This document shows positions 1 through 6,973 of a DNA stretch of 64,000 nt, piece after piece. The stretch comes from an uncultured Phocaeicola sp. (GTDB lineage: Bacteria; Bacteroidota; Bacteroidia; Bacteroidales; Bacteroidaceae): assembly GCA_947581855.1 (NCBI GenBank), contig CANPVZ010000015.1, forward strand, positions 1 through 64,000, read 5' to 3'. A model generated the notes under the pieces. It was not told where the DNA came from and did no database searches. It saw nothing but the letters and a program-made list of their open reading frames with translations. The first letter of the stretch is position 1. Each line of letters opens with the position of its first letter. The position numbers and the translations under genes are program-made.

Positions 1-254
1 AATTGCGGACCTTTATGAATAACAATCCTTAATTTTATCGAAAACAGACGGTTTGTTCCTCAAATCATCGCATTGTTTATGACCTTATGTCCATCACACC
101 AGAAACAGAATATTGCTCATTATATTATTCTCAAAGTGTGTAGAAGAGCTAAGCCTTAAGCTATATATTCTACTATTTTGCATAGTTGGCTGTGTAATAT
201 CTAATTAAAGATAAAATTTCCCGAATAACACAAATGGATTTTAATCTAAAAGAC

Positions 255-262
255 TATCTTTG
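255..262 (+). promoter_or_regulatory. Bacteroidetes -7 promoter box
   Basis: TATCTTTG matches the Bacteroidetes sigma-ABfr -7 consensus TAnnTTTG and lies 17 bases before the ATG at 280. It would give a very short leader for the DUF6680-like gene. No convincing -33 element was picked out. The 254 bases before it hold no recognisable gene. Confidence 0.6.
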
Positions 263-279
263 TATTAAATTTATGTGTT

Positions 280-651
280 ATGAGTACAACAGAATATATA
301 CAAATCATTATCGGCATCGGTCAAATTATTGCTGTTGCTATTATTCCAATTATTGTTTGGGTATTAGGAATAAAATACCAAGATAGAAAAGCAAAAAAAG
401 ATGCTCAATTAAGAGTTTTCCTTACACTAATGGCAGATCGAAAATCAGCCCCAATAACAAAAGAATGGGTTGATGCATTAAATACAATAGATGTCGTATT
501 TCAAGAAAATAAAAAAGTTCGACATGCGTGGAGAGAATATTTAGATAGTTTAAACGAAAAATCACCCCATTTTGATAGTAGTAATTCTTTTAGACTTGAC
601 TTACTTTCCGAAATGGCCGTTTCTCTTGGATATAAAAATTTAAGGTATTGA
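280..651 (+). pseudogene. DUF6680-like protein, 5' part, interrupted by IS1595 element
   Basis: This is the N-terminal 121 codons of a small membrane-anchored protein. One strongly hydrophobic segment (about residues 7-30) precedes a charged cytoplasmic part with the motif VDALNTIDVVF. The frame runs two codons into the inserted element and stops at 651. Joining base 643 to base 4979, which removes the element and one copy of the duplicated target, continues the frame without shift to a stop at 5160, giving 181 residues. I assign it to the DUF6680 type from memory of the N-terminal and IDVVF pattern; function is unknown. It might still make a truncated membrane protein. Confidence 0.75.
636..643 (+). 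repeat. Target-site duplication, left copy
   Basis: AAATTTAA directly abuts the left inverted repeat and is repeated exactly at 4971-4978 next to the right one. Eight bases is the duplication length known for the IS1595 family. Confidence 0.93.
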
Positions 652-709
652 TATACATATCTACACTGGAAAATCACAGAAAGGCTGGAGTCGGGAAATC
701 CTCGAACCA
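644..709 (+). repeat. Left terminal inverted repeat of IS1595 element
   Basis: It begins GGTATTGATATAC and is the reverse complement of 4905-4970 except for one base (C at 677). The length of 66 bp is long for an IS and implies an intact element. Confidence 0.93.
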
Positions 710-1036
710 GTCTTTTCTATTTATTTAACGTTTACTCTTTCCGTCATCGTCAAAACAAAAGCCGAAAACATACTTGTATCGGCTTTTGTAGGCTGTCATG
801 TAATTGAAATGTTGTGCAGAAAGATTTCGATTGTATTAGCATGACAAGTATATAACGTGACTTCTATATATCATATTCACATCATTTAACTCAAATCCTA
901 CTTGCTCCGCTTTTCACTTTATCGTTATATGCACAGGAGGTTATCAGATTTCTATCAAGATTTTCTCCGTGAACTCATTGTTGAATCAATCAATTTTTGT
1001 AAATTGTAACATCATTAAAATTTGGAGGACAGCCTT
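710..1036. other. Non-coding left end of the IS1595 element
   Basis: No gene was seen here. The stretch contains a terminator-like hairpin (756-788) and the transposase leader. GGAGG at 1024-1028 lies 8 bases before the chosen transposase ATG at 1037, an unusually good Shine-Dalgarno site for this type of genome. Confidence 0.5.
756..788. terminator. Hairpin near the left end of the IS1595 element
   Basis: Perfect 10-bp arms CAAAAGCCGA (756-765) and TCGGCTTTTG (779-788) surround a 13-base loop. The A-rich and T-rich edges suit a bidirectional intrinsic terminator that blocks read-through from the interrupted host gene. Confidence 0.65.
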
Positions 1037-1969
1037 ATGAAAGACCCATTCAAACTTAATGCTAAATCAATCATGGCTCTTTACGAATTATTTCCTACGG
1101 AAGAAGCCTGTATTAAACATCTTGAAGCCATTAATTGGCATGGAAAACCTGTTTCACCATTTGACAAGACCTCTAAAGTTTATAAACTGAAAAGCGGCAA
1201 ATATCGCTGTAAGAATACAGGCAAGAACTTTACCGTTCGCACAGGTACGATGTTTGAAAAGACAAAGATAAGTTTGCGTAAATGGTTTATTGCCATTTGG
1301 CTTGTTACCAATCACAAAATAGGTCTTTCTTCCTACCAACTCGCAAATGATATAGAAGTAACGCAAAAGACAGCATGGTATATGTTGCATAAAATACGTC
1401 ATGCAATGCGCCTCGCCAATGAGAACTTCTTAGAAGAAGCAGTTGAAATAGACGAAACCCTTGTTGGCGGAAGAAACGGCAATCGTCATTGGGATAAGAA
1501 AGTGCCTCATTCACAAGGACGCTCCCACAAAGATAAAGCACCAGTCGTTGGGATGATACAACGTGAAAATTTGATGAATGCCAGAGTTACTCCTGATACA
1601 AAATCCGATACCCTGTCTGCATTCATTAAAGAATACATACACCCCGATGCAATCATATATACAGATGAGAATGATGCCTACAATCAAATAGGCTTTACTT
1701 ATACCCGTTTCTACGTTGACCATAGTAAGAAATTATACAGCTATGAACATATAACAACCAATAGAATAGAGGGAGCTTGGACGCATTTCAAGCGTATGGT
1801 CAAAGGCACATACAGAACTCTGCTCAAAAAGTATTTGCAGAAATATGTTGATGAGTTCGTGTATAGGTATAATCTGAGGGACATCAGCAATTCAGACCGA
1901 TTTAACTGTTTCCTCTGCTGCGCTGACACACGTTATACATACAAGCAAATCAGAAAATCAGCGGCTTAA
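1037..1969 (+). CDS. IS1595-family (ISXO2-like) transposase
   Basis: A DDE-type transposase of 310 residues that should cut and rejoin the element ends. Residues about 45-75 resemble the N-terminal zinc-ribbon region of the family but keep only one cysteine. The catalytic core shows VEIDETLVGG (Asp139), IIYTDENDAY (Asp210) and TTNRIEGAW (Asn242/Glu245), the DDN/E arrangement typical of DDE_Tnp_IS1595. I chose the ATG at 1037 because GGAGG at 1024-1028 is correctly spaced; an upstream TTG at 1022 is less likely. The ORF is intact, so the element may be active. The next ORF starts 1 base after the stop. Confidence 0.93.
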   Translation: MKDPFKLNAKSIMALYELFPTEEACIKHLEAINWHGKPVSPFDKTSKVYKLKSGKYRCKNTGKNFTVRTGTMFEKTKISLRKWFIAIWLVTNHKIGLSSYQLANDIEVTQKTAWYMLHKIRHAMRLANENFLEEAVEIDETLVGGRNGNRHWDKKVPHSQGRSHKDKAPVVGMIQRENLMNARVTPDTKSDTLSAFIKEYIHPDAIIYTDENDAYNQIGFTYTRFYVDHSKKLYSYEHITTNRIEGAWTHFKRMVKGTYRTLLKKYLQKYVDEFVYRYNLRDISNSDRFNCFLCCADTRYTYKQIRKSAA

Positions 1970-1970
1970 G

Positions 1971-2345
1971 ATGAAAAGAAGAAAAGAACAAACAGAATTT
2001 AAACTTGGAACAATAGTTGTTCCCTACATTGAAATGTTCGATGAAGCAATAGCCATAAGAACAGAGGGTGTACAACTAATCATTGACACTTATTTCAACG
2101 ACCTGTCTATTGAGGATATTCCACAGCAACATGTGTTCACTTGGGATTGGCTCGGCAAAGGTTACAAGTTTACCGTCATAAATCACCTCTATAAGTCGTC
2201 TAAAGCAAAAACTAAACGAGGCTTTAAGAAGTTACTCGCAGAGGCATTACCATTGCTTATAGACCCTAAAAACGGACTAATAAAAAAGCCGGAACTTAGT
2301 CCGGCTGATTTAATGGGATTTAATTCAATTTTAAAACAACTTTAG
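1971..2345 (+). CDS. Hypothetical protein linked to the IS1595 transposase
   Basis: A basic 124-residue protein whose ATG follows the transposase stop by one base, so the two are probably translationally coupled. It has no signal peptide or membrane segment. The middle carries an aromatic stretch (FTWDWLGKGYKF) and a Lys/Arg-rich part (about residues 75-90). I do not recognise a named domain. Its position suggests an accessory or regulatory protein of the transposon. Its last codons overlap the convergent secreted-protein gene by 4 bases. Confidence 0.7.
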   Translation: MKRRKEQTEFKLGTIVVPYIEMFDEAIAIRTEGVQLIIDTYFNDLSIEDIPQQHVFTWDWLGKGYKFTVINHLYKSSKAKTKRGFKKLLAEALPLLIDPKNGLIKKPELSPADLMGFNSILKQL

Positions 2346-2821
2346 TTCTTGATAGGAACGACAGAGGATATTATATATGTTTTAGGGAAAATAAGGTTGA
2401 TACCCTCTTTTTCATAGTCCTTAATGGTACTTTTAGAAGCCACCCCATGATTTTGAGTATAGAGGCTTAATTTGTTTTTACAAAATACAGTAACTTTTTC
2501 TTGGTCTCTACTGTTTTTGACAACACCGTCATATAGATACCCCTCTGAAACGGAGCCACGCACATATTTTACTTCTGCATTTACTATACTTGAATCAAAT
2601 CTGACATATACGGTATATGCTTTCCCTAATTTGTCATAACTGACTTCAAATTCATCAAGTCTAACGACACCTGCCATATCATTTTTAAGATAGGCTTCCT
2701 TATAGGAACAAAACTTGACACTGGAACTTTCATAACAACCTAAAGAATCGGTTATTGATTCTTGTGCATTTGACACCACTGCAATCAGCAGTAACGTGAA
2801 CAGAACGAAATACTTTTTCAT
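2342..2821 (-). CDS. Secreted hypothetical protein (IS1595 passenger)
   Basis: A 159-residue protein with a clear Sec signal peptide (MKKYFVLFTLLLIAVVSNAQ, likely cut after NAQ). The mature part is a small, mostly beta-type domain with two or three cysteines (C28, C38, about C113), consistent with a periplasmic or surface location. No family was recognised. It is transcribed against the transposase pair and ends 4 bases inside the upstream ORF. A TATCTTTG box at 3072-3079 is its most likely promoter and implies a leader of about 240 bases. Confidence 0.75.
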   Translation of the reverse strand: MKKYFVLFTLLLIAVVSNAQESITDSLGCYESSSVKFCSYKEAYLKNDMAGVVRLDEFEVSYDKLGKAYTVYVRFDSSIVNAEVKYVRGSVSEGYLYDGVVKNSRDQEKVTVFCKNKLSLYTQNHGVASKSTIKDYEKEGINLIFPKTYIISSVVPIKN

Positions 2822-3071
2822 AATGGCGAAATTTTCGAGTCTTTCTCAGACAGCCAGTGAGAAATTACGTTATATATAGAAAGTGGGACTGCCACCTGTG
2901 CATACTCGAAAGCATCGCCAAACGCTTGTACAAACACACAGATGAGCAGCCCACTTGATATAGGTTGCCCTCTGTGCCTTGTTTGTACTTTTGTTGAATT
3001 GGCGATTCTTCGAGTATCAAGGCACTTTCCTTGTAAATTACCAACAATGTCATTGCCTCGAAAGGCTGTGG
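2822..3071 (-). ncRNA. Long structured leader (possible cis-regulatory RNA)
   Basis: This 314-base gap without a good gene contains a nested inverted repeat. The outer arms 2902-2921 and 2999-3017 pair over about 18 bases (ATACTCGAA...ATCGCCAA against TTGGCGAT...TTCGAGTAT). An inner GTACAAAC/GTTTGTAC pair lies at 2928-2935 and 2981-2988. It sits between a -7 box and the secreted-protein gene. A 69-codon open frame lies over it on the minus strand but looks incidental to the palindrome. It could be a riboswitch-like leader, an sRNA, or a recombination site. Confidence 0.45.
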
Positions 3072-3079
3072 CAAAGATA
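3072..3079 (-). promoter_or_regulatory. Bacteroidetes -7 promoter box
   Basis: TATCTTTG on the minus strand matches TAnnTTTG. It points into the structured leader and the secreted-protein gene at 2342-2821. Confidence 0.6.
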
Positions 3080-3135
3080 GTTGATTTTATCCAAATGAAA
3101 AGAATAAGAGCCGTTTATTCTATGCTAAAATGGCA

Positions 3136-3657
3136 TTAAAGGGGAAATTCAAATGTCAGTTCATAACTTTCTCCATCAAGCCACGGGGAAGCAATAATCT
3201 CCACTTTGTTAGAATATCTATTTACCTGAATAGGGAAGCCATCGTCATTTTGAATTTCCAGATAATTTTCTGTTTCCAAAAATCCATTAGTACATTCAGT
3301 GTCACTTATCAAATCAAAACTTACCCATCGAAGTTTATCTGGTTCTCTATTTGGCTCAATCGGTAATGGGTCTTGCGACAAATCAATCGCAAACCGTTTT
3401 ACTCCATTGCTTACCGTAAATTCAACCCTTTCAGCTCGTGACTGAATATTATAGTCATAGGCTTCACCCCAATATGTCCCATCAACCAAGTCTTTATCGG
3501 CTTCTTTTTGATTCACCGTAATCGTACGAGTCATTCCGCCACCGGAAATAGCTATAGAAGAACTTCTTGAATTTCCTGTGTTTTCTTCAGCAGCAACAGT
3601 AACAGTTCTATTTCCACTCCCACTATCGGGAGTTACTGTAATAAAATCCTTTTGCAT
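3136..3657 (-). CDS. BACON-like domain protein (IS1595 passenger)
   Basis: A 173-residue protein without a signal peptide. The N-terminal 50 residues (FITVTPDSGSGN, then TVNQ) follow the pattern of BACON domains, Ig-like beta-sandwich modules common in Bacteroidota surface and phage-associated proteins. The C-terminal 110 residues are beta-rich and acidic and were not recognised. I chose the ATG at 3657 over a TTG at 3666. It lies 14 bases downstream of the 3672-3992 gene on the same strand, so the two probably form an operon. Confidence 0.65.
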   Translation of the reverse strand: MQKDFITVTPDSGSGNRTVTVAAEENTGNSRSSSIAISGGGMTRTITVNQKEADKDLVDGTYWGEAYDYNIQSRAERVEFTVSNGVKRFAIDLSQDPLPIEPNREPDKLRWVSFDLISDTECTNGFLETENYLEIQNDDGFPIQVNRYSNKVEIIASPWLDGESYELTFEFPL

Positions 3658-3671
3658 AATACTCAATATTA

Positions 3672-3992
3672 CTATCTATTTAAATCAACTTTTGTTATCC
3701 ACAAGTAATTATCGGTGCCAAACTTGAAATCTTCTTTATGGATAGATTGGGTACGTTCAAGCAAGGCTTGTTCGGTCATACCGTTTACAAAGTTATGCCC
3801 GATGTTCAGTACAAGAGTAGTGATGTCTTGTGCATCACGGACTTCGTTATATCGACATTCACGTGTCTTTAGGTGTACATCATTCACAAGGAATACACGA
3901 TGTTCATCTAATACGTCAAGGATAAGAACCTTACAATTACAGTTCATAACAAGCCCTTGACAAGTCTTCAAAATGTTTTCATCCAATTTCAT
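3672..3992 (-). CDS. Hypothetical protein (IS1595 passenger)
   Basis: A 106-residue soluble protein starting MKLDENILKTCQG. An upstream extension to 4070 exists but lacks an ATG. It contains a CNC motif (about residues 19-21) and an alternating hydrophobic pattern (VLILDVLDEHRVFLVN) suggesting a small alpha/beta fold. No family was recognised. It stands first in a probable two-gene unit with the BACON-like gene. Confidence 0.6.
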   Translation of the reverse strand: MKLDENILKTCQGLVMNCNCKVLILDVLDEHRVFLVNDVHLKTRECRYNEVRDAQDITTLVLNIGHNFVNGMTEQALLERTQSIHKEDFKFGTDNYLWITKVDLNR

Positions 3993-4240
3993 ATTCAGTA
4001 ATTTTAATGATTGATACTGAATATATAACGTAATTGTAAAGAAGTCGTATAGTTCATTAAATTTTGGCACAGGATTTGTAATAACATAAGTAGCGGAAGT
4101 TTAAAACTTTTGTATCCAATTTGGCTCATCTACTAAGCCAACAAGTCCGTGAGGATATGTAGACAGGCTTTTATAGACTTCTTCCCCTGTAACCTGAAGA
4201 TACGAGATTTTTATAATTGTTTCTATTTTACAAAAAAACA

Positions 4241-4459
4241 ATGACAGCTTACGATTTAAAGAACATTGCATCTGCAGGTGGAAATATTGTCGTTAGTGCA
4301 AAAGATTTTTCAGCGTATGATTTAAAGAATATTGCTGAAAACGGAGTAGCAACAAAGGCAAAGCTAACCATCAAAAACGCAGGTGGATTATCTGGATATG
4401 ATTGCAAAAATATTGCATCAGCCAATCCAGGGAATGTAACATTTGATTTTAGCGAATAA
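4241..4459 (+). CDS. Small YDLKNIA-repeat protein (IS1595 passenger)
   Basis: A 72-residue protein built from three imperfect repeats of the core YDxKNIA: AYDLKNIASAG, AYDLKNIAENG and GYDCKNIASAN. They are spaced 26 to 28 residues apart and alternate with beta-prone segments (NIVVSA, AKLTI, NVTFDF). No signal peptide is present. I chose the ATG at 4241, where the first repeat begins. No named family was recognised; the repeat could form a compact helix-strand solenoid or an inhibitor or immunity-type protein. The KTSC-like gene follows on the same strand. Confidence 0.65.
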   Translation: MTAYDLKNIASAGGNIVVSAKDFSAYDLKNIAENGVATKAKLTIKNAGGLSGYDCKNIASANPGNVTFDFSE

Positions 4460-4552
4460 ATCCCAAACCTATTGGGAGTAGGAATGGGATTTATTCAAGT
4501 GTATAACGGCAACCTGAAACATGTTGCCACTAAAGACAGAAAGGAGGTATTT

Positions 4553-4768
4553 ATGAGTCCTTATGCTAATTTGAGAGGTAACTCTCCAGTCGTTGGCTAT
4601 GAGATTGAGGCTACACGTATAACCGTGTGGTTTAAAGGCGGCAAACCATATTCTTATAGCTACAACAAAGCAGGAAGGGAAAACGTGGAAGAAATGAAAC
4701 GTCTTGCAAAGAGTGGTGCAGGCTTAAGTGCATATATTACACGCAACGTTCGTTTTCTTTACGATTAA
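4553..4768 (+). CDS. KTSC-like small protein (IS1595 passenger)
   Basis: A 71-residue protein with the pattern of KTSC domains (VGYEIEATRITVWFKGGKPY early, then a helix and a glycine-containing turn before a C-terminal aromatic). KTSC domains are small modules, often next to nucleic-acid enzymes or phage genes, with no settled function. The ATG at 4553 is preceded by AAGGAGG at 4541-4547, an unusually strong Shine-Dalgarno site for Bacteroidota that decides the start. A hairpin terminator follows 22 bases after the stop. Confidence 0.65.
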   Translation: MSPYANLRGNSPVVGYEIEATRITVWFKGGKPYSYSYNKAGRENVEEMKRLAKSGAGLSAYITRNVRFLYD

Positions 4769-4790
4769 ACTAACTGCTTTTTAGGATGAC

Positions 4791-4820
4791 GCCCTGACAG
4801 AGTTACTGCTTTGTCAGGGC
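4791..4820 (+). terminator. Intrinsic terminator at the right end of the IS1595 cargo
   Basis: Perfect 9-bp GC-rich arms GCCCTGACA (4791-4799) and TGTCAGGGC (4812-4820) enclose a 12-base loop. TAATTTTA follows. It ends the KTSC-like transcription unit before the right inverted repeat. Confidence 0.75.
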
Positions 4821-4904
4821 TAATTTTATGCCATAATGTCATTCCTTTCTGTAAAACAGCGCAAATATAATAACTTCTATAATACAAACAAAGAATATTA
4901 TCTT

Positions 4905-4970
4905 TGGTTCGAGGATTTCCCGACTCCAGCCTTTCTATGATTTTCCAGTGTAGATATGTATATCAATACC
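4905..4970 (-). repeat. Right terminal inverted repeat of IS1595 element
   Basis: Reverse complement of 644-709 with a single mismatch. The outer end is at 4970. Confidence 0.93.
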
Positions 4971-4978
4971 AAATTTAA
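4971..4978 (+). repeat. Target-site duplication, right copy
   Basis: AAATTTAA, identical to 636-643. Confidence 0.93.
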
Positions 4979-5160
4979 AGCAAACAGAAATTGATAGATT
5001 TTATTCTCCTAAATATTTTGGTTCTCAAATGAGCCGACAGGAAATATTATTTCAAGAGAATCTACGAATTTTAACCCGATCCAAAAGTTGTGCTGAAAGT
5101 TTTACTGAGGAAGAATATGAACAGCACTATAAGGAGTTGATGGAGCAGCAAGGAGAGTAA
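4979..5160 (+). pseudogene. DUF6680-like protein, 3' part after IS1595 insertion
   Basis: When joined to base 643 this stretch reads in frame as the C-terminal 60 residues of the interrupted protein, beginning KQTEIDRFYSPKYFG and ending with an acidic helix (TEEEYEQHYKELMEQ) at the TAA of 5158-5160. It has no start of its own and is presumably not translated. Confidence 0.8.
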
Positions 5161-5745
5161 AGAATATGGGAAACTTCCATTTTCTGTAAGATTATTGATT
5201 TTTCATCCTTAATTAGAGGGCTTGCGGTTACACTAACGACTAAAGGAAACCCTAATACTGCAATTTCTCAATGTTTAGAGTGTCATAGTTCAACACTTCA
5301 AGAAAGCGAGGTTTTGCCTAATGGGTTGTATAATGTATTTGGCGCAAATGGATTGGTTGGTTATACGGATGTGCCACAAATGAACGGTGATGCAATACTG
5401 GTAATCAAGGATGGTTCGGGTGTTGGTACAGTTTCCTACGCACAAGGCAAATTTTCGGCGATTGGCACACTCAACTATCTTACAGTCATAGATAACAATG
5501 ATTTGCGGTATCTGTACTTTGCACTGTCTGTGTTCAACTTTCAAGCGTACAAAACAGGAATGGCTATACCACATATCTACTTCAAAGATTATGGTAAAGC
5601 GAAAATATATTGTCCTCCACTTGCTGAACAAAAGCATATCGCAAATGTGCTTGACAAATTGGAGAGTAAACTTTTATTGGAACAAGGCATTCTTGCATCG
5701 TTTAACTGGCAAAAACGCTACCTGCTGGGACAGATGCTTATATAA
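5161..5745 (+). other. Silent hsdS cassette (alternative second TRD, no start codon)
   Basis: An open frame from directly after the DUF6680 stop to TAA at 5743-5745 encodes the second half of a type I specificity subunit. It starts with the conserved helix piece KIIDFSSLIRGL, then a full target-recognition domain, then the terminal repeat (PPLAEQKHIANVLDKLESK) and the ending RYLLGQMLI. It has no plausible start codon or promoter, so it should be silent. It runs against hsdS and the two overlap tail to tail over the palindrome TTATATAA (5738-5745). Its domain differs fully from the expressed one. An 18-bp repeat shared with hsdS allows it to be switched in. Confidence 0.88.
5205..5222 (+). repeat. 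hsdS inversion repeat, silent-cassette copy
   Basis: ATCCTTAATTAGAGGGCT encodes SLIRGL in the silent cassette. It occurs inverted at 6345-6362 in hsdS in the same reading phase. Confidence 0.85.
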
Positions 5746-6973
5746 ACATTTGACTTAATAGATACCGCTTCAATAAAATGTATTGCTCCAATAATGACTT
5801 TTCATTTGCCATACAGTAATGCAAAGCGTCAAGAGTTTTAGCTATACGTTCTTGTTCTTCTAACGTAGGCAATACAAACTTCATCTTCATAAAATCATTC
5901 TTTTGGAGATTAAACCGTGTACTCCCTTGTGCTAACGGATATATAGCCTTACGAAATGAGAAACTTGAAATGAAGTGGGCAAGGTATTGAGGTAATACAC
6001 GTTCATCATAGAAATGAATGCCAAAACAGAAGCTATTCAAATAAAGTTTCTGCGTGTTGCCCAAATATACTGCACCTATACCAACTTCTTCCGGAGTTTC
6101 AGATGAGAGTGTAAATAAAGCATCACCGTACTGCACACAGTTTTGCCTTTCATTGGGAGCTATTTGCACAAATTCATAATCCTTTTCTGAAATGTAAGTG
6201 TTCTGATACACATTCATGTAGGTGATAAATGGCTCACCGTCACCGAAATCATCACCACTTTTTCCGCTTAATCCGGAATAAGCTTCACCCACACCCGAGA
6301 AACATACTGTTTCTCCCTTAATATCTCTATGGATATTGTCGCTTAGCCCTCTAATTAAGGATTGCAGTTTTTCAATGATTTTGTTTTGGGTGGCGATGCG
6401 AGCATCCACACATTGCAAGAGTTTTCCAATCTTTTCTTGCTCTGACAATCTTGGGATATCAAGAGATACCTTACTTAATCCATCTTGTCCAATATTGAAA
6501 TGCTGTGCTCCTGCTCCTTTCACAATGATTCTTTTCCGTGCAGTAGGTGAAGCCAAAAGGTAGCGAAAGAATAAAGGATTATAGTTGCCCTTACTCTTTC
6601 CACGGATTACGAAGCCACCAAATATTGCAGGCTTGCTATCCAAATAAACATTTGCCCGACCAACATCCTCCAAAGTTTCTGAACTGCGTTGAAAAAGGAT
6701 GTCGCCATAATCAACTCCATATGTTTCAATATCTCCATCTTGAAGTTCTACAGATGCACGAATATTATCATAGCAAATATATTGGTTATTAAGAATATCC
6801 ATAACAGATATGAACTTCGTTCCACGTCCGAAACGCTTAGCGTCAGGATTTAAACCATTTTTGAAATTCATAAAATCGGTGAGCGGTTGACTGCTCCACT
6901 CCCCACTAAACTCCGGGAATCTCAGATTTGGAACATTAAGGACTTTATTTTCGTTATTATTTGCCATAATCAT
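5738..6973 (-). CDS. hsdS: Type I restriction-modification specificity subunit HsdS
   Basis: A 411-residue protein that sets the DNA target of the HsdMRS complex. It has two target-recognition domains, each followed by a conserved helical repeat: LSEQEKIGKLLQCVDARI with QSLIRGL in the middle, and LEEQERIAKTLDAL with KRYLLSQMFI at the end. This is the normal length and layout. The start overlaps the stop of the RhuM-like gene by one base, so it is the last gene of the hsd operon. The central 18-bp repeat (6345-6362) is shared with an inverted silent cassette, making this gene phase-variable. Confidence 0.95.
   Translation of the reverse strand: MIMANNNENKVLNVPNLRFPEFSGEWSSQPLTDFMNFKNGLNPDAKRFGRGTKFISVMDILNNQYICYDNIRASVELQDGDIETYGVDYGDILFQRSSETLEDVGRANVYLDSKPAIFGGFVIRGKSKGNYNPLFFRYLLASPTARKRIIVKGAGAQHFNIGQDGLSKVSLDIPRLSEQEKIGKLLQCVDARIATQNKIIEKLQSLIRGLSDNIHRDIKGETVCFSGVGEAYSGLSGKSGDDFGDGEPFITYMNVYQNTYISEKDYEFVQIAPNERQNCVQYGDALFTLSSETPEEVGIGAVYLGNTQKLYLNSFCFGIHFYDERVLPQYLAHFISSFSFRKAIYPLAQGSTRFNLQKNDFMKMKFVLPTLEEQERIAKTLDALHYCMANEKSLLEQYILLKRYLLSQMFI
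6345..6362 (-). repeat. hsdS inversion repeat, expressed-gene copy
   Basis: The minus strand reads ATCCTTAATTAGAGGGCT, identical to 5205-5222. It lies in the central conserved helix of HsdS, between the two TRDs. Confidence 0.85.

Larger units (their letters stand above)
644..4970. mobile_element. IS1595-family element with passenger genes (4,327 bp)
   Basis: The element is delimited by 66-bp inverted repeats (644-709 and 4905-4970, one mismatch) and a perfect 8-bp target duplication, AAATTTAA. It holds a DDE transposase of the ISXO2/IS1595 type, a downstream short ORF, a secreted protein, a BACON-like protein, an unknown 106-aa protein, a small YDLKNIA-repeat protein and a KTSC-like protein. 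Hairpin terminators lie close to both ends (756-788 and 4791-4820), which would shield the cargo from outside transcription. IS1595 elements with passenger genes are a known class, but I do not recognise this cargo set. The clean flanks suggest a recent insertion. Confidence 0.93.
5205..6362. other. Predicted invertible segment of the hsdS locus
   Basis: The segment is bounded by the 18-bp inverted repeats and contains the expressed and the silent second halves of hsdS in tail-to-tail order. Inversion would fuse the first TRD of hsdS to the silent second TRD in frame and change the DNA site recognised by the whole restriction-modification system. No site-specific recombinase gene is visible in this window, so a tyrosine or serine recombinase would have to act from elsewhere. 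Confidence 0.8.

Noticed and set aside
2865-3074. 69-codon minus-strand frame in the transposon
   Set aside because: It coincides with the large inverted repeat, has no recognisable domain and starts inside the -7 box, so I treat it as part of a structured leader.
5290-5637. Long minus-strand frame opposite the silent hsdS cassette
   Set aside because: It is the antisense shadow of a clear HsdS reading frame with conserved repeats.
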